Shown: positions 37,333 through 45,795, counted from the first letter of the stretch. The stretch: DNA of 64,000 nt from Vibrio tritonius (GCF_001547935.1 NZ_AP014635.1:744001-808000); one strand, 5' to 3'. A program made the numbers and translations. The notes: generated from the letters alone by a model not told the origin.

Positions 37333-39150
37333 TTAGCTCTCCAATCCTTGTGCTAACCCCGTACCTGAGATCTTTTGGATTAGCACAGTGCCAGACCAAG
37401 CCAGCAGTGCGATCATCAAGACCACAGCATTAGCTGCTTGTTCGTAGTTGTAATCGATAAGGCGCAATGAATAGGTGGTTAATACATCGGTCGCGGGGAT
37501 TGCCAAAATAATGAATAGACTCACGCCTTTAATGCCGGAAATGAATGGCAATAGGATCCCTGTCATCAGAGGACCTGCTTGAATCGGAATGACAATGCGA
37601 GTTAAGCGGGTAAACCAACCTGCTCCTGCAATACGTGCTGCTTCTTCTGCTTCTTTGCCGAGTTGGGTCATGGCGGCAATGCCTGAGCGGCTGGCAAAGG
37701 GCATTTTCTCTGCCACTAAAGCAATGATGAGCAAAATAGGAGTTCCATATAAGGCCGGAATGGGGCCGCGGGCGACAGCAAAAAGCGATAAAAATGCAGC
37801 GGCAAAGGCGATACCGGGAACCAAATAAGGCATAAAGGTTATTTGACGTAAAAACTGACTGACCCAACGAATATTGACGCGAAGTACAGCGTAGCCGACT
37901 AACAATCCTAATAAGCCGGAACACAGTGAGGCAATTCCCACAATTGATAAGGTATTCCATGCCGCTTGCCAAAATTCAGGCGCAAGCAAAATGCCACTTT
38001 TCATCGCAATGGTATCGAGGTTTTGGCCGATCCAGTAATCAAGGGTGAAATTCTCCCAAGTAAATCGACCTGGCAAAATCATCACGGTGGATAAAAACAG
38101 AGTGATGAGGGGGATGACTACGCCAATAGCAACAAACACCGAGGCAATCGTTGCTGCAGAAAAGCGCCACTGACCTAATGCTCGAACTCGATTTTGGCTA
38201 CCTTTGCCACCGACAGTAACGAACCGGCGTGCTTCTTTCATCATGCGGGTATCAATTAATAAAGTGATGATACCGATGAGCATAATGACACCGGCAATCA
38301 CTGCGGCAACTCCGGTTTGGCGAGAGTCGAGTGCGCGATATAGGCCTGTGGCTAATGTGTCGTACCGTACTGGCAAACCTAAAATATAAGGAACAGCAAA
38401 CTCGCCAATGCAGTCGGCAAAAATCAAAAGAGCAGAGGAAAGCAAAGCAGGACGTACGAGGGGCAAAATGATCGCTAAAGCTATTTTGTTGGGCTTGGCA
38501 CCAAGGATGCGCGCACAATCTTCGAGCTGACCATCGAGGCGACGTAGGGCATTGCCGACGATTAGAATCACCAATGGCGTATAGTGAATCACTAGAATGA
38601 CCACGATAGGAAAATAGCCATAAGCGAGCCAGTTTGGGGTATGAATACCCATCGCTTCTAACCATCCCGGCTGACCACCGATAGTGCGGTTTTTGAAAAT
38701 AGTGGTCCAAGCTAAAGCGAAGGTCCAAGTAGGCAGCATGAACGGGACAACCAGGGCATTAGCGAACCATTTTCTTCCTGCCATATCGGTACGGTTAACT
38801 AACCAAGCCAGGGTAACACCAAGTAGAACTGCGAGAACAACGGTGGTTAAGGCGATAGTGATGGTATGGGCTAGCGGTGTCCAAAGCAGTAACTCAGACA
38901 TGCGTGACATCAGTGTACGAATTAGATAATAGTTTGTCACACTACCTTCGGGGGAGTGCACACGTGTGCTATCACCGACTTGCACAATGAAGGAGTCGGT
39001 CAATATGGAAAGAACCGGTGCCAAAATAAGATAAGCAAAAAACAGCGCCAAGATCAGGCCAAGAATATTGGCGGGTTCGTGACGAGCTAAGGTCAATTTA
39101 CGGTTTAATGAACGCCACAGTGAAGGTTGCTGTGCAAGTAAAGGTTCCAA
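37333..39150 (-). CDS. ABC transporter permease, two fused membrane domains (FbpB/AfuB type)
   Basis: I place the start at the TTG at 39150, with AAGGGA six bases upstream, giving 605 residues. The frame is open to 39225, but that would run into the operator palindrome. The protein holds two BPD_transp_1 units in one chain, each with about six membrane spans: TM segments near 35-55, 100-330 and 350-600. Two EAA loops contact the ATPase (EDCARILGAKPNKIALAIILPLVRPALL and EEAARIAGAGWFTRLTRIVIP). Fused permeases of this kind occur in FbpB and AfuB. First gene of the six-gene operon. Confidence 0.85.
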   Translation of the reverse strand: MEPLLAQQPSLWRSLNRKLTLARHEPANILGLILALFFAYLILAPVLSILTDSFIVQVGDSTRVHSPEGSVTNYYLIRTLMSRMSELLLWTPLAHTITIALTTVVLAVLLGVTLAWLVNRTDMAGRKWFANALVVPFMLPTWTFALAWTTIFKNRTIGGQPGWLEAMGIHTPNWLAYGYFPIVVILVIHYTPLVILIVGNALRRLDGQLEDCARILGAKPNKIALAIILPLVRPALLSSALLIFADCIGEFAVPYILGLPVRYDTLATGLYRALDSRQTGVAAVIAGVIMLIGIITLLIDTRMMKEARRFVTVGGKGSQNRVRALGQWRFSAATIASVFVAIGVVIPLITLFLSTVMILPGRFTWENFTLDYWIGQNLDTIAMKSGILLAPEFWQAAWNTLSIVGIASLCSGLLGLLVGYAVLRVNIRWVSQFLRQITFMPYLVPGIAFAAAFLSLFAVARGPIPALYGTPILLIIALVAEKMPFASRSGIAAMTQLGKEAEEAARIAGAGWFTRLTRIVIPIQAGPLMTGILLPFISGIKGVSLFIILAIPATDVLTTYSLRLIDYNYEQAANAVVLMIALLAWSGTVLIQKISGTGLAQGLES

Positions 39151-39193
39151 GATCCATCCCTTATTGTCAAAAGGTATGGCGGTAATATAGAAA

Positions 39194-39210
39194 TGGACTG
39201 TGACAGTCCA
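39194..39210 (-). promoter_or_regulatory. Perfect inverted repeat in the operon leader
   Basis: TGGACTG and CAGTCCA flank TGA between the operator palindrome and the permease start. It may be a leader hairpin or a second protein site. Confidence 0.35.
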
Positions 39211-39218
39211 GTGACGAT

Positions 39219-39236
39219 TTTGCACCTACGTGCAAA
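39219..39236 (-). promoter_or_regulatory. Likely LacI-family operator before the ABC transporter operon
   Basis: TTTGCACCTACGTGCAAA is a perfect 7+4+7 palindrome about 70 bases before the permease start. Its size suits a LacI-family dimer, and the operon's last gene is a LacI regulator. The link is inferred. Confidence 0.5.
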
Positions 39237-39293
39237 GCTTCATCAAACTGTCATCTTGGATCTTTTTATTAACATTTACGGTGCTCAGGCATT

Positions 39294-39321
39294 AAAAAAG
39301 CAGCACAACGGCTGCTTTTTT
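39294..39321 (-). terminator. Intrinsic terminator after tRNA-Arg
   Basis: AAAAAAGCAGC and GCTGCTTTTTT form an 11-bp stem with a 6-base loop, just after the tRNA on the minus strand. Confidence 0.85.
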
Positions 39322-39326
39322 AATTT

Positions 39327-39402
39327 TGGCGTCCCCTGCGAGATTCGAACTCACGTCTAAGACTTAGGAGGTCCTTGTTCTATCCAGCTGAACTAAGGGG
39401 AC
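39327..39402 (-). tRNA. tRNA-Arg (anticodon CCT)
   Basis: The 76-base gene has acceptor stem GTCCCCT/AGGGGAC, anticodon loop CTCCTAA (CCT; plus-strand 39366-39368), a GAGTTCGAATCTC T arm and encoded CCA. It reads rare AGG codons. It separates the transporter operon from the flagellar region. Confidence 0.96.
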
Positions 39403-39535
39403 AAATTGTGGACGAGGATTGTATACCAATTTTTTTTATTGGTGAACCTGGTTGTACTTTAACTGATTGTAATTTGTGCAGAATACCCATCTTTATTGAG
39501 CGCCTTGTACGTAAGGCGCAAAAATAAGGGTCTTT

Positions 39536-40687
39536 CTAATTACTAAAATTATCGGTGAGTACTTTATTCATTACATCGCCAATTTGAACACTCGACGCCA
39601 GATCTGGTTGATCAATTTTTGCTTCGGCGTCATGGTCATAAACTCGAGATACGGTAAGAGTGACATCACTACGACTCACTTTGGCGCGTGGAATGCCACG
39701 TTGATCAATGAAAGACCCCGTATGCCATAGGACTAATTTGTCACCTTCGTGTACGCCATGTATACGACCTAAGCTAATGGACACCGTGTTGTCAAAACGT
39801 GCCACCACTTCTGGTAACGTCATCTTGCACGCCATTTTTGACTCCATGTCCAACATAATATTACGGCTAACTCTTCGCAGCATTTCTCCATAGCTTGAGG
39901 TCCAAAAGCGTGATGTGCTGGTATCTACTTGGCTGGTCCTATCAAATGGCCAAATAGCCTCTTCACGATAGGTTTTCTCCATCACACTACTGCCTGTTTT
40001 ACCGTCATATACTTTCATATCCAAAGCAAATTGACGATTGATGCTGTATTGGCTTAAGTTGCTTTGCATAATGGTTGCACTGAGGTCGGTGATTTCACCG
40101 TGAATAATATATTGTGCACCAGTGTCTTGAGCGATCATTTCTACTCGTTGCGGTGTATTATCATTAATGGCGTAAGGCGTTTGTCCTAGCGAAACAAAGC
40201 TGTGTGAGTCGAGCTCAAACTGGCGGCTTAGTATTTTAGAGAAGTCTGTGCCTAAGTCATAAATTTGACCCATAACCGCTTGTTGTTGAGAGGCAATATC
40301 AATTTTACTGAACAATAGGGTCTTTTTATATTGGCCGATGTGGCAACCTGTTGCCGAAGGGTAGATATCAATTCGTATTTTTACACGCATTTCATTGCCA
40401 TAGCTACGAGCTTGCTCTACCTCGATATAACGTATCTCATTGTTGGTGAACTGGTATTCTCTACGATCGGTACTGAGTAGGGCGGTAATATTACTAATAT
40501 TGCCGATATCTCCTCCGGCAAAATCCACGGCTTTGTAGACGGCATCTTCTAAAGCGTGAAGGCGAGCGCTGTCTGTGGAGGATACAATCGATGCCGTTCC
40601 TGTGACTTCATACCACGCTGCATTTGCTGGTGATGCAAATGCAAATAAAGAAGCCATTGATATTAATGGAAATATAATTTTTTTCAT
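39536..40687 (-). CDS. flgT: Flagellar H-ring protein FlgT
   Basis: FlgT forms the H ring around the basal body of the sodium-driven Vibrio polar flagellum and helps assemble the MotX/MotY T ring. The 383-residue product has a signal peptide (about 1-23, ending PANA), then WYEVTGTASIVSS and three domains: an N-terminal one (about 25-110), a middle TolB-like one (about 120-260) and a C-terminal one (about 290-383, DNTVSISLGRIHGVHEGDKLVLW). It is divergent from flgO-flgP, the standard Vibrio arrangement. A GCGCCTT/AAGGCGC hairpin lies just after the stop, without a T tract. Confidence 0.9.
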   Translation of the reverse strand: MKKIIFPLISMASLFAFASPANAAWYEVTGTASIVSSTDSARLHALEDAVYKAVDFAGGDIGNISNITALLSTDRREYQFTNNEIRYIEVEQARSYGNEMRVKIRIDIYPSATGCHIGQYKKTLLFSKIDIASQQQAVMGQIYDLGTDFSKILSRQFELDSHSFVSLGQTPYAINDNTPQRVEMIAQDTGAQYIIHGEITDLSATIMQSNLSQYSINRQFALDMKVYDGKTGSSVMEKTYREEAIWPFDRTSQVDTSTSRFWTSSYGEMLRRVSRNIMLDMESKMACKMTLPEVVARFDNTVSISLGRIHGVHEGDKLVLWHTGSFIDQRGIPRAKVSRSDVTLTVSRVYDHDAEAKIDQPDLASSVQIGDVMNKVLTDNFSN

Positions 40688-40702
40688 CGTAATTTACCAG
40701 TC

Positions 40703-40718
40703 AGGTATAAATTTTGCT
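40703..40718 (+). promoter_or_regulatory. Candidate sigma-54 promoter of flgOP
   Basis: AGGTATAAATTTTGCT has the GG-N10-GC spacing of sigma-54 promoters with TTGC at -12, about 135 bases before flgO. The -24 half is degenerate. Confidence 0.45.
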
Positions 40719-40851
40719 TTTCATATCGTAGCTGATGTAGACCAGGCTATTTTGAATGAGTTAACACATTTAGAAAAGCAAAGAGCGTTCCAGTTTTACG
40801 ATTGAGAGAAAACGGCTCTTACTACTTGAGTGATGAATGGAGATGAAGAGA

Positions 40852-41487
40852 ATGAAAAAGTGGCTTCCTCTCGTACCTGCGATGTTTTTAACCGCATGTG
40901 CGTATGCGCCCATTTATAACGGTAAAGAGCCGTATAGTGGGTCGCAATTTATGTTGATGTCGAGCCCACAACATACGTTGAACTACTTTGTAGAAAGTAT
41001 GACGGATGATTTGGTGAAATCGAATACCAGTGTGACGGCACGTACTCCAATTGCGGTAACATCATTTGTCGACCTGCAAAATTTGGATTCTACCAACTGG
41101 TTGGGTAATACCGTATCAGAAGGGTTTATTAATCAATTACAACAACGTGGATTTAAGGTTGTCGATTTTAAAACAACGGGTTCCATTCAGGTAACCAATC
41201 AAGGCGACTTTGCTTTTAGTCGAGATTGGAAAGAGTTGTCGAAAGAACAAGATATTCAATTTGTGCTAACAGGCACAATGCTGCGTCAAGAAGGTGGCGT
41301 ATTGGTCAATGCTCGTGTGATTGGTTTACAATCTCGAGTGGTGGTTGCTACAGCTCAAGGTTTCTTGCCAGCAGACCGTATTGGTCGTGATTTGGATACG
41401 CTCAATATTATGCGTAGCCAAGATGGCATTTTAATTCGCTCTGACCCATCTATTTCTGAGCGTCATACGATCATTTTGCGTCATTAA
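40852..41487 (+). CDS. flgO: Outer-membrane flagellar lipoprotein FlgO
   Basis: FlgO is an outer-membrane lipoprotein needed for stable polar flagella in Vibrio. The ATG at 40852 (GGAG nine bases upstream) gives 211 residues; two upstream in-frame ATGs (40837, 40843) lie on the ribosome site. The lipobox is FLTAC (Cys of the mature protein near residue 16). The FlgO domain has RTPIAVTSFVDLQNLDSTNWLGN and QDIQFVLTGTMLRQEGGVLVNARVI. flgP follows 11 bases on. Confidence 0.88.
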   Translation: MKKWLPLVPAMFLTACAYAPIYNGKEPYSGSQFMLMSSPQHTLNYFVESMTDDLVKSNTSVTARTPIAVTSFVDLQNLDSTNWLGNTVSEGFINQLQQRGFKVVDFKTTGSIQVTNQGDFAFSRDWKELSKEQDIQFVLTGTMLRQEGGVLVNARVIGLQSRVVVATAQGFLPADRIGRDLDTLNIMRSQDGILIRSDPSISERHTIILRH

Positions 41488-41498
41488 GAGAGGCCCAC

Positions 41499-41933
41499 AT
41501 GAAAACGTTTGTTTGTTTTATTGTTACGGTACTCTTTTTATCAGGATGCCAACCTTTGGTCGCCATGCGTGCTGATGATTTTTTGACTGCGGTTGGCTAT
41601 GCCACGATTAGTGAGCAAAAAGGTCGTGATGATCATGAGCGGCAAATTCGTGCGATGCGTGCATCGAAAGTGGATGCTTATCGTGAATTAGCAGAGCAAG
41701 TTTATGGCATGCGCGTGAGTGGTCGTGCCGAAATGCAAGATCAACGCTTAGGGTTAGAGAGAACCTCAGGTGCAGTCGATGGGGTTATCCGCGGAGCTGA
41801 AGTGGTACGTAGCTATAAAGTTGGTGATAGCTATGTAACTGAATTGCGATTAGATATTCGTAAGATGGAAAGATTGCGCGATTATGGCGAGGTACAACAA
41901 GTGCCGGAAAGACGCCAGCAAACCTTATTCTAA
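41499..41933 (+). CDS. flgP: Flagellar assembly lipoprotein FlgP
   Basis: FlgP is an outer-membrane lipoprotein of the LPP20 family that forms the outer disk at the polar flagellum base. The 144-residue product has the lipobox FLSGC (Cys17). The LPP20 region (about 25-130) contains GYATISEQKG, MRASKVDAYRELAEQVYGMRV and VGDSYVTELRLDI. It is the second gene of flgOP and is followed by a terminator shared with convergent flgN. Confidence 0.88.
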   Translation: MKTFVCFIVTVLFLSGCQPLVAMRADDFLTAVGYATISEQKGRDDHERQIRAMRASKVDAYRELAEQVYGMRVSGRAEMQDQRLGLERTSGAVDGVIRGAEVVRSYKVGDSYVTELRLDIRKMERLRDYGEVQQVPERRQQTLF

Positions 41934-41954
41934 ATTCTCTCTTCATCACTCAAT

Positions 41955-41981
41955 AAAAAAGCGGCTTTTAGCCGCTTTTTT
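41955..41981. terminator. Bidirectional terminator between flgP and flgN
   Basis: AAAAAAGCGGC and GCCGCTTTTTT form a stem with a short TTTTA loop, with A and T runs on either side. Confidence 0.88.
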
Positions 41982-41997
41982 ATGCTTGAATACTTTT

Positions 41998-42012
41998 TAT
42001 ACCCAAGTAACT
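41998..42012. repeat. Fragment of the dispersed repeat
   Basis: TATACCCAAGTAACT matches the outer 15 bases of the repeat copy at 60156-60170 (inverted). Confidence 0.45.
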
Positions 42013-42029
42013 ACCAAAGCATACAAGAT

Positions 42030-42455
42030 CTATGCTTTTATATTGGTGCCTAGTGTTGAAACACTGCGTGTTTGTCCGGTCGCATTGTAAGTCATGCCTG
42101 TTTTACCCAGACTTTGCTGCATAAGGTTGTTTAGCTTGTTAAAGCTTAACTGAGCACGATTTAAAGCTTCACCATTAATCATATTGGCTTGTTGACAGTC
42201 GGCAACAATTGCACGAATTTGCTCAACGAGATCGTGTAAGTACTGATCCTCTGTTAGGCTCGAAACATGAGGATGAGTGGCAATTCGTTGATCGGTTTGT
42301 TGCAATTGAGAAATTAAAGTGAGTTTTTGCTTAGCGAGGGTTTCGATATCCACAGACACGCGCGATGTAATCGCGATTTTCTCGTGTTCAAGGAGCTCAG
42401 TTAAGCCCTGCGCATTTTGTAACTGAAACTCGACTAAGTCTTTTAGAGCTGCCAT
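42030..42455 (-). CDS. flgN: Flagellar export chaperone FlgN
   Basis: FlgN binds the hook-associated proteins FlgK and FlgL and guides them to the flagellar export gate. The 141-residue product is almost wholly helical (about 1-115), with heptad patterns (LVEFQLQNAQGLTELLEHEK), and has a flexible Ser/Thr-rich C-terminal tail. Sequence identity in this family is low; the position directly after flgM, in the order flgA-flgM-flgN on the minus strand, settles the call. Confidence 0.85.
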   Translation of the reverse strand: MAALKDLVEFQLQNAQGLTELLEHEKIAITSRVSVDIETLAKQKLTLISQLQQTDQRIATHPHVSSLTEDQYLHDLVEQIRAIVADCQQANMINGEALNRAQLSFNKLNNLMQQSLGKTGMTYNATGQTRSVSTLGTNIKA

Positions 42456-42482
42456 AGCCTATTCTCTCTATCGAAGTGGCGG

Positions 42483-42800
42483 CTAAAAACCACCAAGTTC
42501 TTTTTCGAACTTGATCATGTTATCCGCCAGCTTATCAGCGTCAACCACATAAGAGCCATTGGCAATGGCTTCTTTAATTGCGGCTACCTTAGCGCTATCA
42601 AAGCTTGGTTTGCTTGCCATGTCATTTTGCATCTCTCCAAGCGCTCGGCTTTGCGAGCTAAGCGATACTGCGTCCTTAGGTTGACTCGTGCTGCGAGCCT
42701 CTTTCGAACTGCTGGAAGATACATTGCTGTCTGAACGGTTCAGAGAACGATTCGTTGTTGATAACGATTGCCCTGAACGGATGTTATCAATGCCTGCCAT
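42483..42800 (-). CDS. flgM: Anti-sigma-28 factor FlgM
   Basis: FlgM holds the flagellar sigma factor FliA inactive until it is exported through the completed hook (in Vibrio, through the sheathed polar flagellum). The 105-residue product has a disordered Ser/Asn-rich N-terminal half and the conserved C-terminal sigma-binding helix region (KVAAIKEAIANGSYVVDADKLADNMI, about 70-100). flgN follows 27 bases on. A sigma-28-like promoter lies 40-65 bases upstream, which fits feedback by FliA. Confidence 0.92.
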   Translation of the reverse strand: MAGIDNIRSGQSLSTTNRSLNRSDSNVSSSSSKEARSTSQPKDAVSLSSQSRALGEMQNDMASKPSFDSAKVAAIKEAIANGSYVVDADKLADNMIKFEKELGGF

Positions 42801-42838
42801 AAATTGAGCCTTTAATCAATGTAAAACTGTTAATATCA

Positions 42839-42865
42839 GTATCGACTGCTGTAACGAATACTTTA
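42839..42865 (-). promoter_or_regulatory. Sigma-28 promoter of flgM
   Basis: On the minus strand, TAAAGTAT is followed after 11 bases by GTCGATAC, close to the FliA consensus (TAAAGTTT-N11-GCCGATAA). Confidence 0.7.
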
Positions 42866-42917
42866 GCGCTTTTATTACTTGTCCAGTAAATAATTTGTCT
42901 AGTGATGAGATCTTAAG

Positions 42918-43661
42918 CTAGAACTGTACCATCACTTCACCGATTCCGCTTACTTTTGCATCAATTATACGGTTAGATTTATCATTTTTCACCTTTATCT
43001 GATCACCAAGTATCCCGTCAGACAAGGCTGTGCCTTTGGTTGTTATGCTCATCCCTGCAGATTGAGCGCGAATAATGACCTTTTCACTGCGACATACAAA
43101 ACAGATGTCATTGGTGGTGATAACGCCTCCTAAAGAGACATTGCGTTTTAGTTTTGCCCCTTCAACCATTTTCGCAGAGGAAAATCCTTGCCGCCTAAAA
43201 CGCAGCAGATTTACCATACTTATACTAATATTTTGGGAAGTGATGATTTGGCCTCTGGTGAGCGGTGATGCAGCCGTGACCAGAGGAACAGTGAGTGTCA
43301 GTTTTACGGGGACATAAATTTTCCAATCATCAGCGGTGCATTCGACCAGAACCGTAATATAGCTGGCGGAACCATTATGTGATGATGCCGATGTTTTTAA
43401 TGGTTCTGGACATTGGGTAGCATATACACGAGGATCAATATCCGACGCTTGTGCTTCCACTTCACTTCCGACCGGTTTTTCTGCTGTGTTGAGAACGTGA
43501 TGTTCAGCAGCTTCTTGAATTAATTTTATTTGTTCAGGTGTCGCGCAGTGCACATTAACGCTAAAGAAAAGCAATAAAAAGCCGATAGGGTTGTAAAATA
43601 TCTTACAGAAAGCTCTACACTTAGATTGGATATGTGATTGATTACGCTTTTTCATGAGCAT
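42918..43661 (-). CDS. flgA: Flagellar P-ring chaperone FlgA
   Basis: FlgA is a periplasmic chaperone needed for P-ring (FlgI) assembly. The 247-residue product has a long basic N-terminus followed by a hydrophobic signal core (about 28-40, GFLLLFFSVNVHC). The C-terminal SAF domain is about 130-245 (PLTRGQIITSQNISISMVNLL; RNVSLGGVITTNDI; GDQIKVKNDKSNRIIDAKVSG). Divergent from cheV with 78 bases between; flgM and flgN follow on the same strand. Confidence 0.92.
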   Translation of the reverse strand: MLMKKRNQSHIQSKCRAFCKIFYNPIGFLLLFFSVNVHCATPEQIKLIQEAAEHHVLNTAEKPVGSEVEAQASDIDPRVYATQCPEPLKTSASSHNGSASYITVLVECTADDWKIYVPVKLTLTVPLVTAASPLTRGQIITSQNISISMVNLLRFRRQGFSSAKMVEGAKLKRNVSLGGVITTNDICFVCRSEKVIIRAQSAGMSITTKGTALSDGILGDQIKVKNDKSNRIIDAKVSGIGEVMVQF

Positions 43662-43739
43662 ATTTGGTTCTCTGGTTTCTTTATAGCCTTTAGTAGACTA
43701 TCACTTTTTAGGACAAAAGTTAGAGATGGAGATTAGCTT

Positions 43740-44666
43740 ATGACGGGTATCCTTGATTCAGTGAATCAGCGTACGCAACTCGTCGGTCAAAACCGATTAG
43801 AATTATTGACGTTCCGTTTAAATGGTCGGCAACGTTATGGGATTAACGTCTTTAAAGTTAAGGAAGTTCTCCAATGCCCTAAATTGACAGCGATGCCTAA
43901 CTTGCACCGCTTGGTTAAGGGGGTCGCCCATATTCGAGGGCAAACAGTATCGGTAATCGATTTAAGTTTGGCGGTTGGAGGTCGACCAACGCCAGATGTC
44001 ACCAAAAGCTTTGTCGTCATAGCCGAATTTAACCGCACAATTCAAGCCTTCTTGGTCAGTTCTGTTGAGCGCATTATCAACATGCATTGGGAGGCTATTT
44101 TGCCCCCACCAGATGGTGCTGGTAAATCAAACTATCTTACAGCGGTAACCAACATCGATAATGAACTTGTTGAAATTATTGACGTTGAGAAAATTCTTGC
44201 TGAAATTGCGCCCATTGATGAAGCGATGGATAAAAGCATTGGTGAAGAAATCGCATCAGCAGAAGCTGAAAAAGAGATCGTGCGACGTATATTAATTGCT
44301 GATGATTCGACAGTTGCTCGAAAACAAGTTCAGCGAGCTATTGAATCTATTGGTTTCGAGTGTATCCTAGCTAAAGATGGTAAGGATGCTTATGAGAAGC
44401 TTCGCGCAATGGCGGAAGAGGGCAGTGTCTATGATCAAATTTCACTCGTGATTTCGGATATCGAAATGCCTGAGATGGATGGATATACTCTGACCGCCGA
44501 AATTCGTCGTGACAGTGGTCTTAAAGATCTCTACGTTATTCTGCACTCATCATTGAGTGGGGTGTTTAATCAAGCCATGGTGGAACGAGTTGGGGCGAAT
44601 TCCTTTATCGCTAAGTTCAACCCCGATGAGCTTGGTAATGCGGTGAAAACTGCACTAATAAAATAA
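43740..44666 (+). CDS. cheV: Chemotaxis coupling protein CheV
   Basis: CheV couples chemoreceptors to CheA through a CheW-like domain and can be phosphorylated on a response-regulator domain, which tunes adaptation. The 308-residue product has the CheW domain at about 15-165 (LLTFRLNGRQRYGINVFKVKEV; ROS-type AHIRGQTVSVIDL). The receiver domain is about 185-305 (ILIADDSTVARKQV; phospho-acceptor Asp in LVISDIEMPEMDG, around 243; the conserved Lys in AKFNPDEL). cheR follows 11 bases on; the pair sits between flgA and flgB, as in Vibrio cholerae. Confidence 0.95.
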   Translation: MTGILDSVNQRTQLVGQNRLELLTFRLNGRQRYGINVFKVKEVLQCPKLTAMPNLHRLVKGVAHIRGQTVSVIDLSLAVGGRPTPDVTKSFVVIAEFNRTIQAFLVSSVERIINMHWEAILPPPDGAGKSNYLTAVTNIDNELVEIIDVEKILAEIAPIDEAMDKSIGEEIASAEAEKEIVRRILIADDSTVARKQVQRAIESIGFECILAKDGKDAYEKLRAMAEEGSVYDQISLVISDIEMPEMDGYTLTAEIRRDSGLKDLYVILHSSLSGVFNQAMVERVGANSFIAKFNPDELGNAVKTALIK

Positions 44667-44677
44667 AAGAGAAATGA

Positions 44678-45505
44678 ATGACTGCTATAACTATAAGCGA
44701 TCAAGAATATCGTGAATTTTGTCGGTTCTTAGAATCCCAGTGTGGCATTGTCTTAGGTGACAGCAAGCAATATCTTGTTCGTAGCCGTTTAAGCCCTTTG
44801 GTAACTAAGTATAAGTGTGGTTCTCTTTCAGATCTGCTGCGTGATGTGGTGTCTGGTCGCAATCGCGATTTGCGCGTTGCAGCAGTGGATGCAATGACAA
44901 CCAACGAAACATTATGGTTTCGTGATACTTACCCATTTCAAGTACTTGCTGATCGTCTTTTGCCGGAAATGGCAGCCAATAAACGTCCAATTAAAATTTG
45001 GTCAGCTGCCAGCTCGTCAGGTCAAGAACCCTACTCAATGGCAATGACCATCCTTGAAGTGCAGCAGAAGCGCCCTGGTTTTTTGCCAAACGTTTCGATC
45101 ACTGCAACCGATATATCCTCCACTATGCTCGATATGTGTCGCGCTGGTGTGTATGACAATTTGGCCTTGGGGCGTGGTTTATCACCTGAGCGTCGCCGAA
45201 CTTTTTTTGAAGACGCTGGCGATGGCAAAATGAAAGTGAAAGACAATGTGAAACGTCTAGTCAACTTCCGTCCTCAAAACTTGATGGAAAGTTATAGCCT
45301 ACTGGGTAAATTTGACATCATTTTCTGTCGTAATGTGCTGATCTACTTCTCTGCTGACATGAAGTCTAAGGTGCTTAACCAAATGGCCAGTTGCTTAAAT
45401 CCTGGCGGTTACTTATTACTTGGTGCATCTGAATCCTTGACTGGTTTAACGGATCGTTTTGAAATGGTTCGTTGTAACCCTGGCATTATCTACAAGTTGA
45501 AATAG
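44678..45505 (+). CDS. cheR: Chemotaxis methyltransferase CheR
   Basis: CheR methylates glutamates of chemoreceptors with SAM, opposing CheB. The 275-residue product has the N-terminal helical CheR domain (about 1-75) and the Rossmann methyltransferase domain (about 80-275). Conserved elements are TNETLWFRDTYPF, IKIWSAASSSGQEPYSMAM (SAM-binding GxxSxGxEPYS-type motif), ITATDISSTMLDMCRAGVY and FDIIFCRNVLIYF. It has no TPR extension. A terminator follows before flgB. Confidence 0.95.
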   Translation: MTAITISDQEYREFCRFLESQCGIVLGDSKQYLVRSRLSPLVTKYKCGSLSDLLRDVVSGRNRDLRVAAVDAMTTNETLWFRDTYPFQVLADRLLPEMAANKRPIKIWSAASSSGQEPYSMAMTILEVQQKRPGFLPNVSITATDISSTMLDMCRAGVYDNLALGRGLSPERRRTFFEDAGDGKMKVKDNVKRLVNFRPQNLMESYSLLGKFDIIFCRNVLIYFSADMKSKVLNQMASCLNPGGYLLLGASESLTGLTDRFEMVRCNPGIIYKLK

Positions 45506-45540
45506 CCATAGTTTGGTAAATGTTTGGCAAACTATTCCTA

Positions 45541-45568
45541 AGCCCGGCACCTTGCCGGGCTTTCTTTT
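45541..45568 (+). terminator. Intrinsic terminator after cheR
   Basis: AGCCCGGCA and TGCCGGGCT form a 9-bp GC-rich stem with a CCT loop, followed by TTCTTTT. Confidence 0.85.
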
Positions 45569-45737
45569 GCCGCATCCCTTTCCTTTTGCACGCGGCAACT
45601 CTCTTCCTATCTAACATACCAATTCCTTGCTTTTTGTTATATACATAAAAGTGACATTCCAAACTATATGGTGCGCTTATTGCTTTATCTTCGATGAGTT
45701 AATCCATTATCACGTAATTAGCCGGCAATTAAAAAGT

Positions 45738-45753
45738 TGGTACGCTAATTGCA
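45738..45753 (+). promoter_or_regulatory. Sigma-54 promoter of the flgB operon
   Basis: TGGTACGCTAATTGCA matches the sigma-54 consensus (TGGYACG-N4-TTGCW) at nearly every position, 43 bases before the flgB ATG. In Vibrio, FlrC activates such promoters. Confidence 0.85.
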
Positions 45754-45795
45754 AAACTTTCAACAAGACGGTCAGTTCTGAATATAGAGGCAAAC

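Noticed and set aside
37529..37972. 147-codon frame in a second minus-strand frame inside the permease gene (and a similar one at 38252-38728)
   Set aside because: They lie out of frame in a continuous permease and read as Cys/Arg/Ser-rich nonsense typical of shifted membrane-protein sequence.
39225..39402. Direct repeat of the tRNA-Arg 3' end as an attachment site for the accessory segment
   Set aside because: I looked for a copy of the tRNA 3' end near 31.4 kb and between genes and saw none, and no integrase is present.
39504..39523. GCGCCTT/AAGGCGC palindrome after flgT as a terminator
   Set aside because: The minus strand has no T run after it; it may be a weak 3'-end hairpin but I cannot call a terminator.
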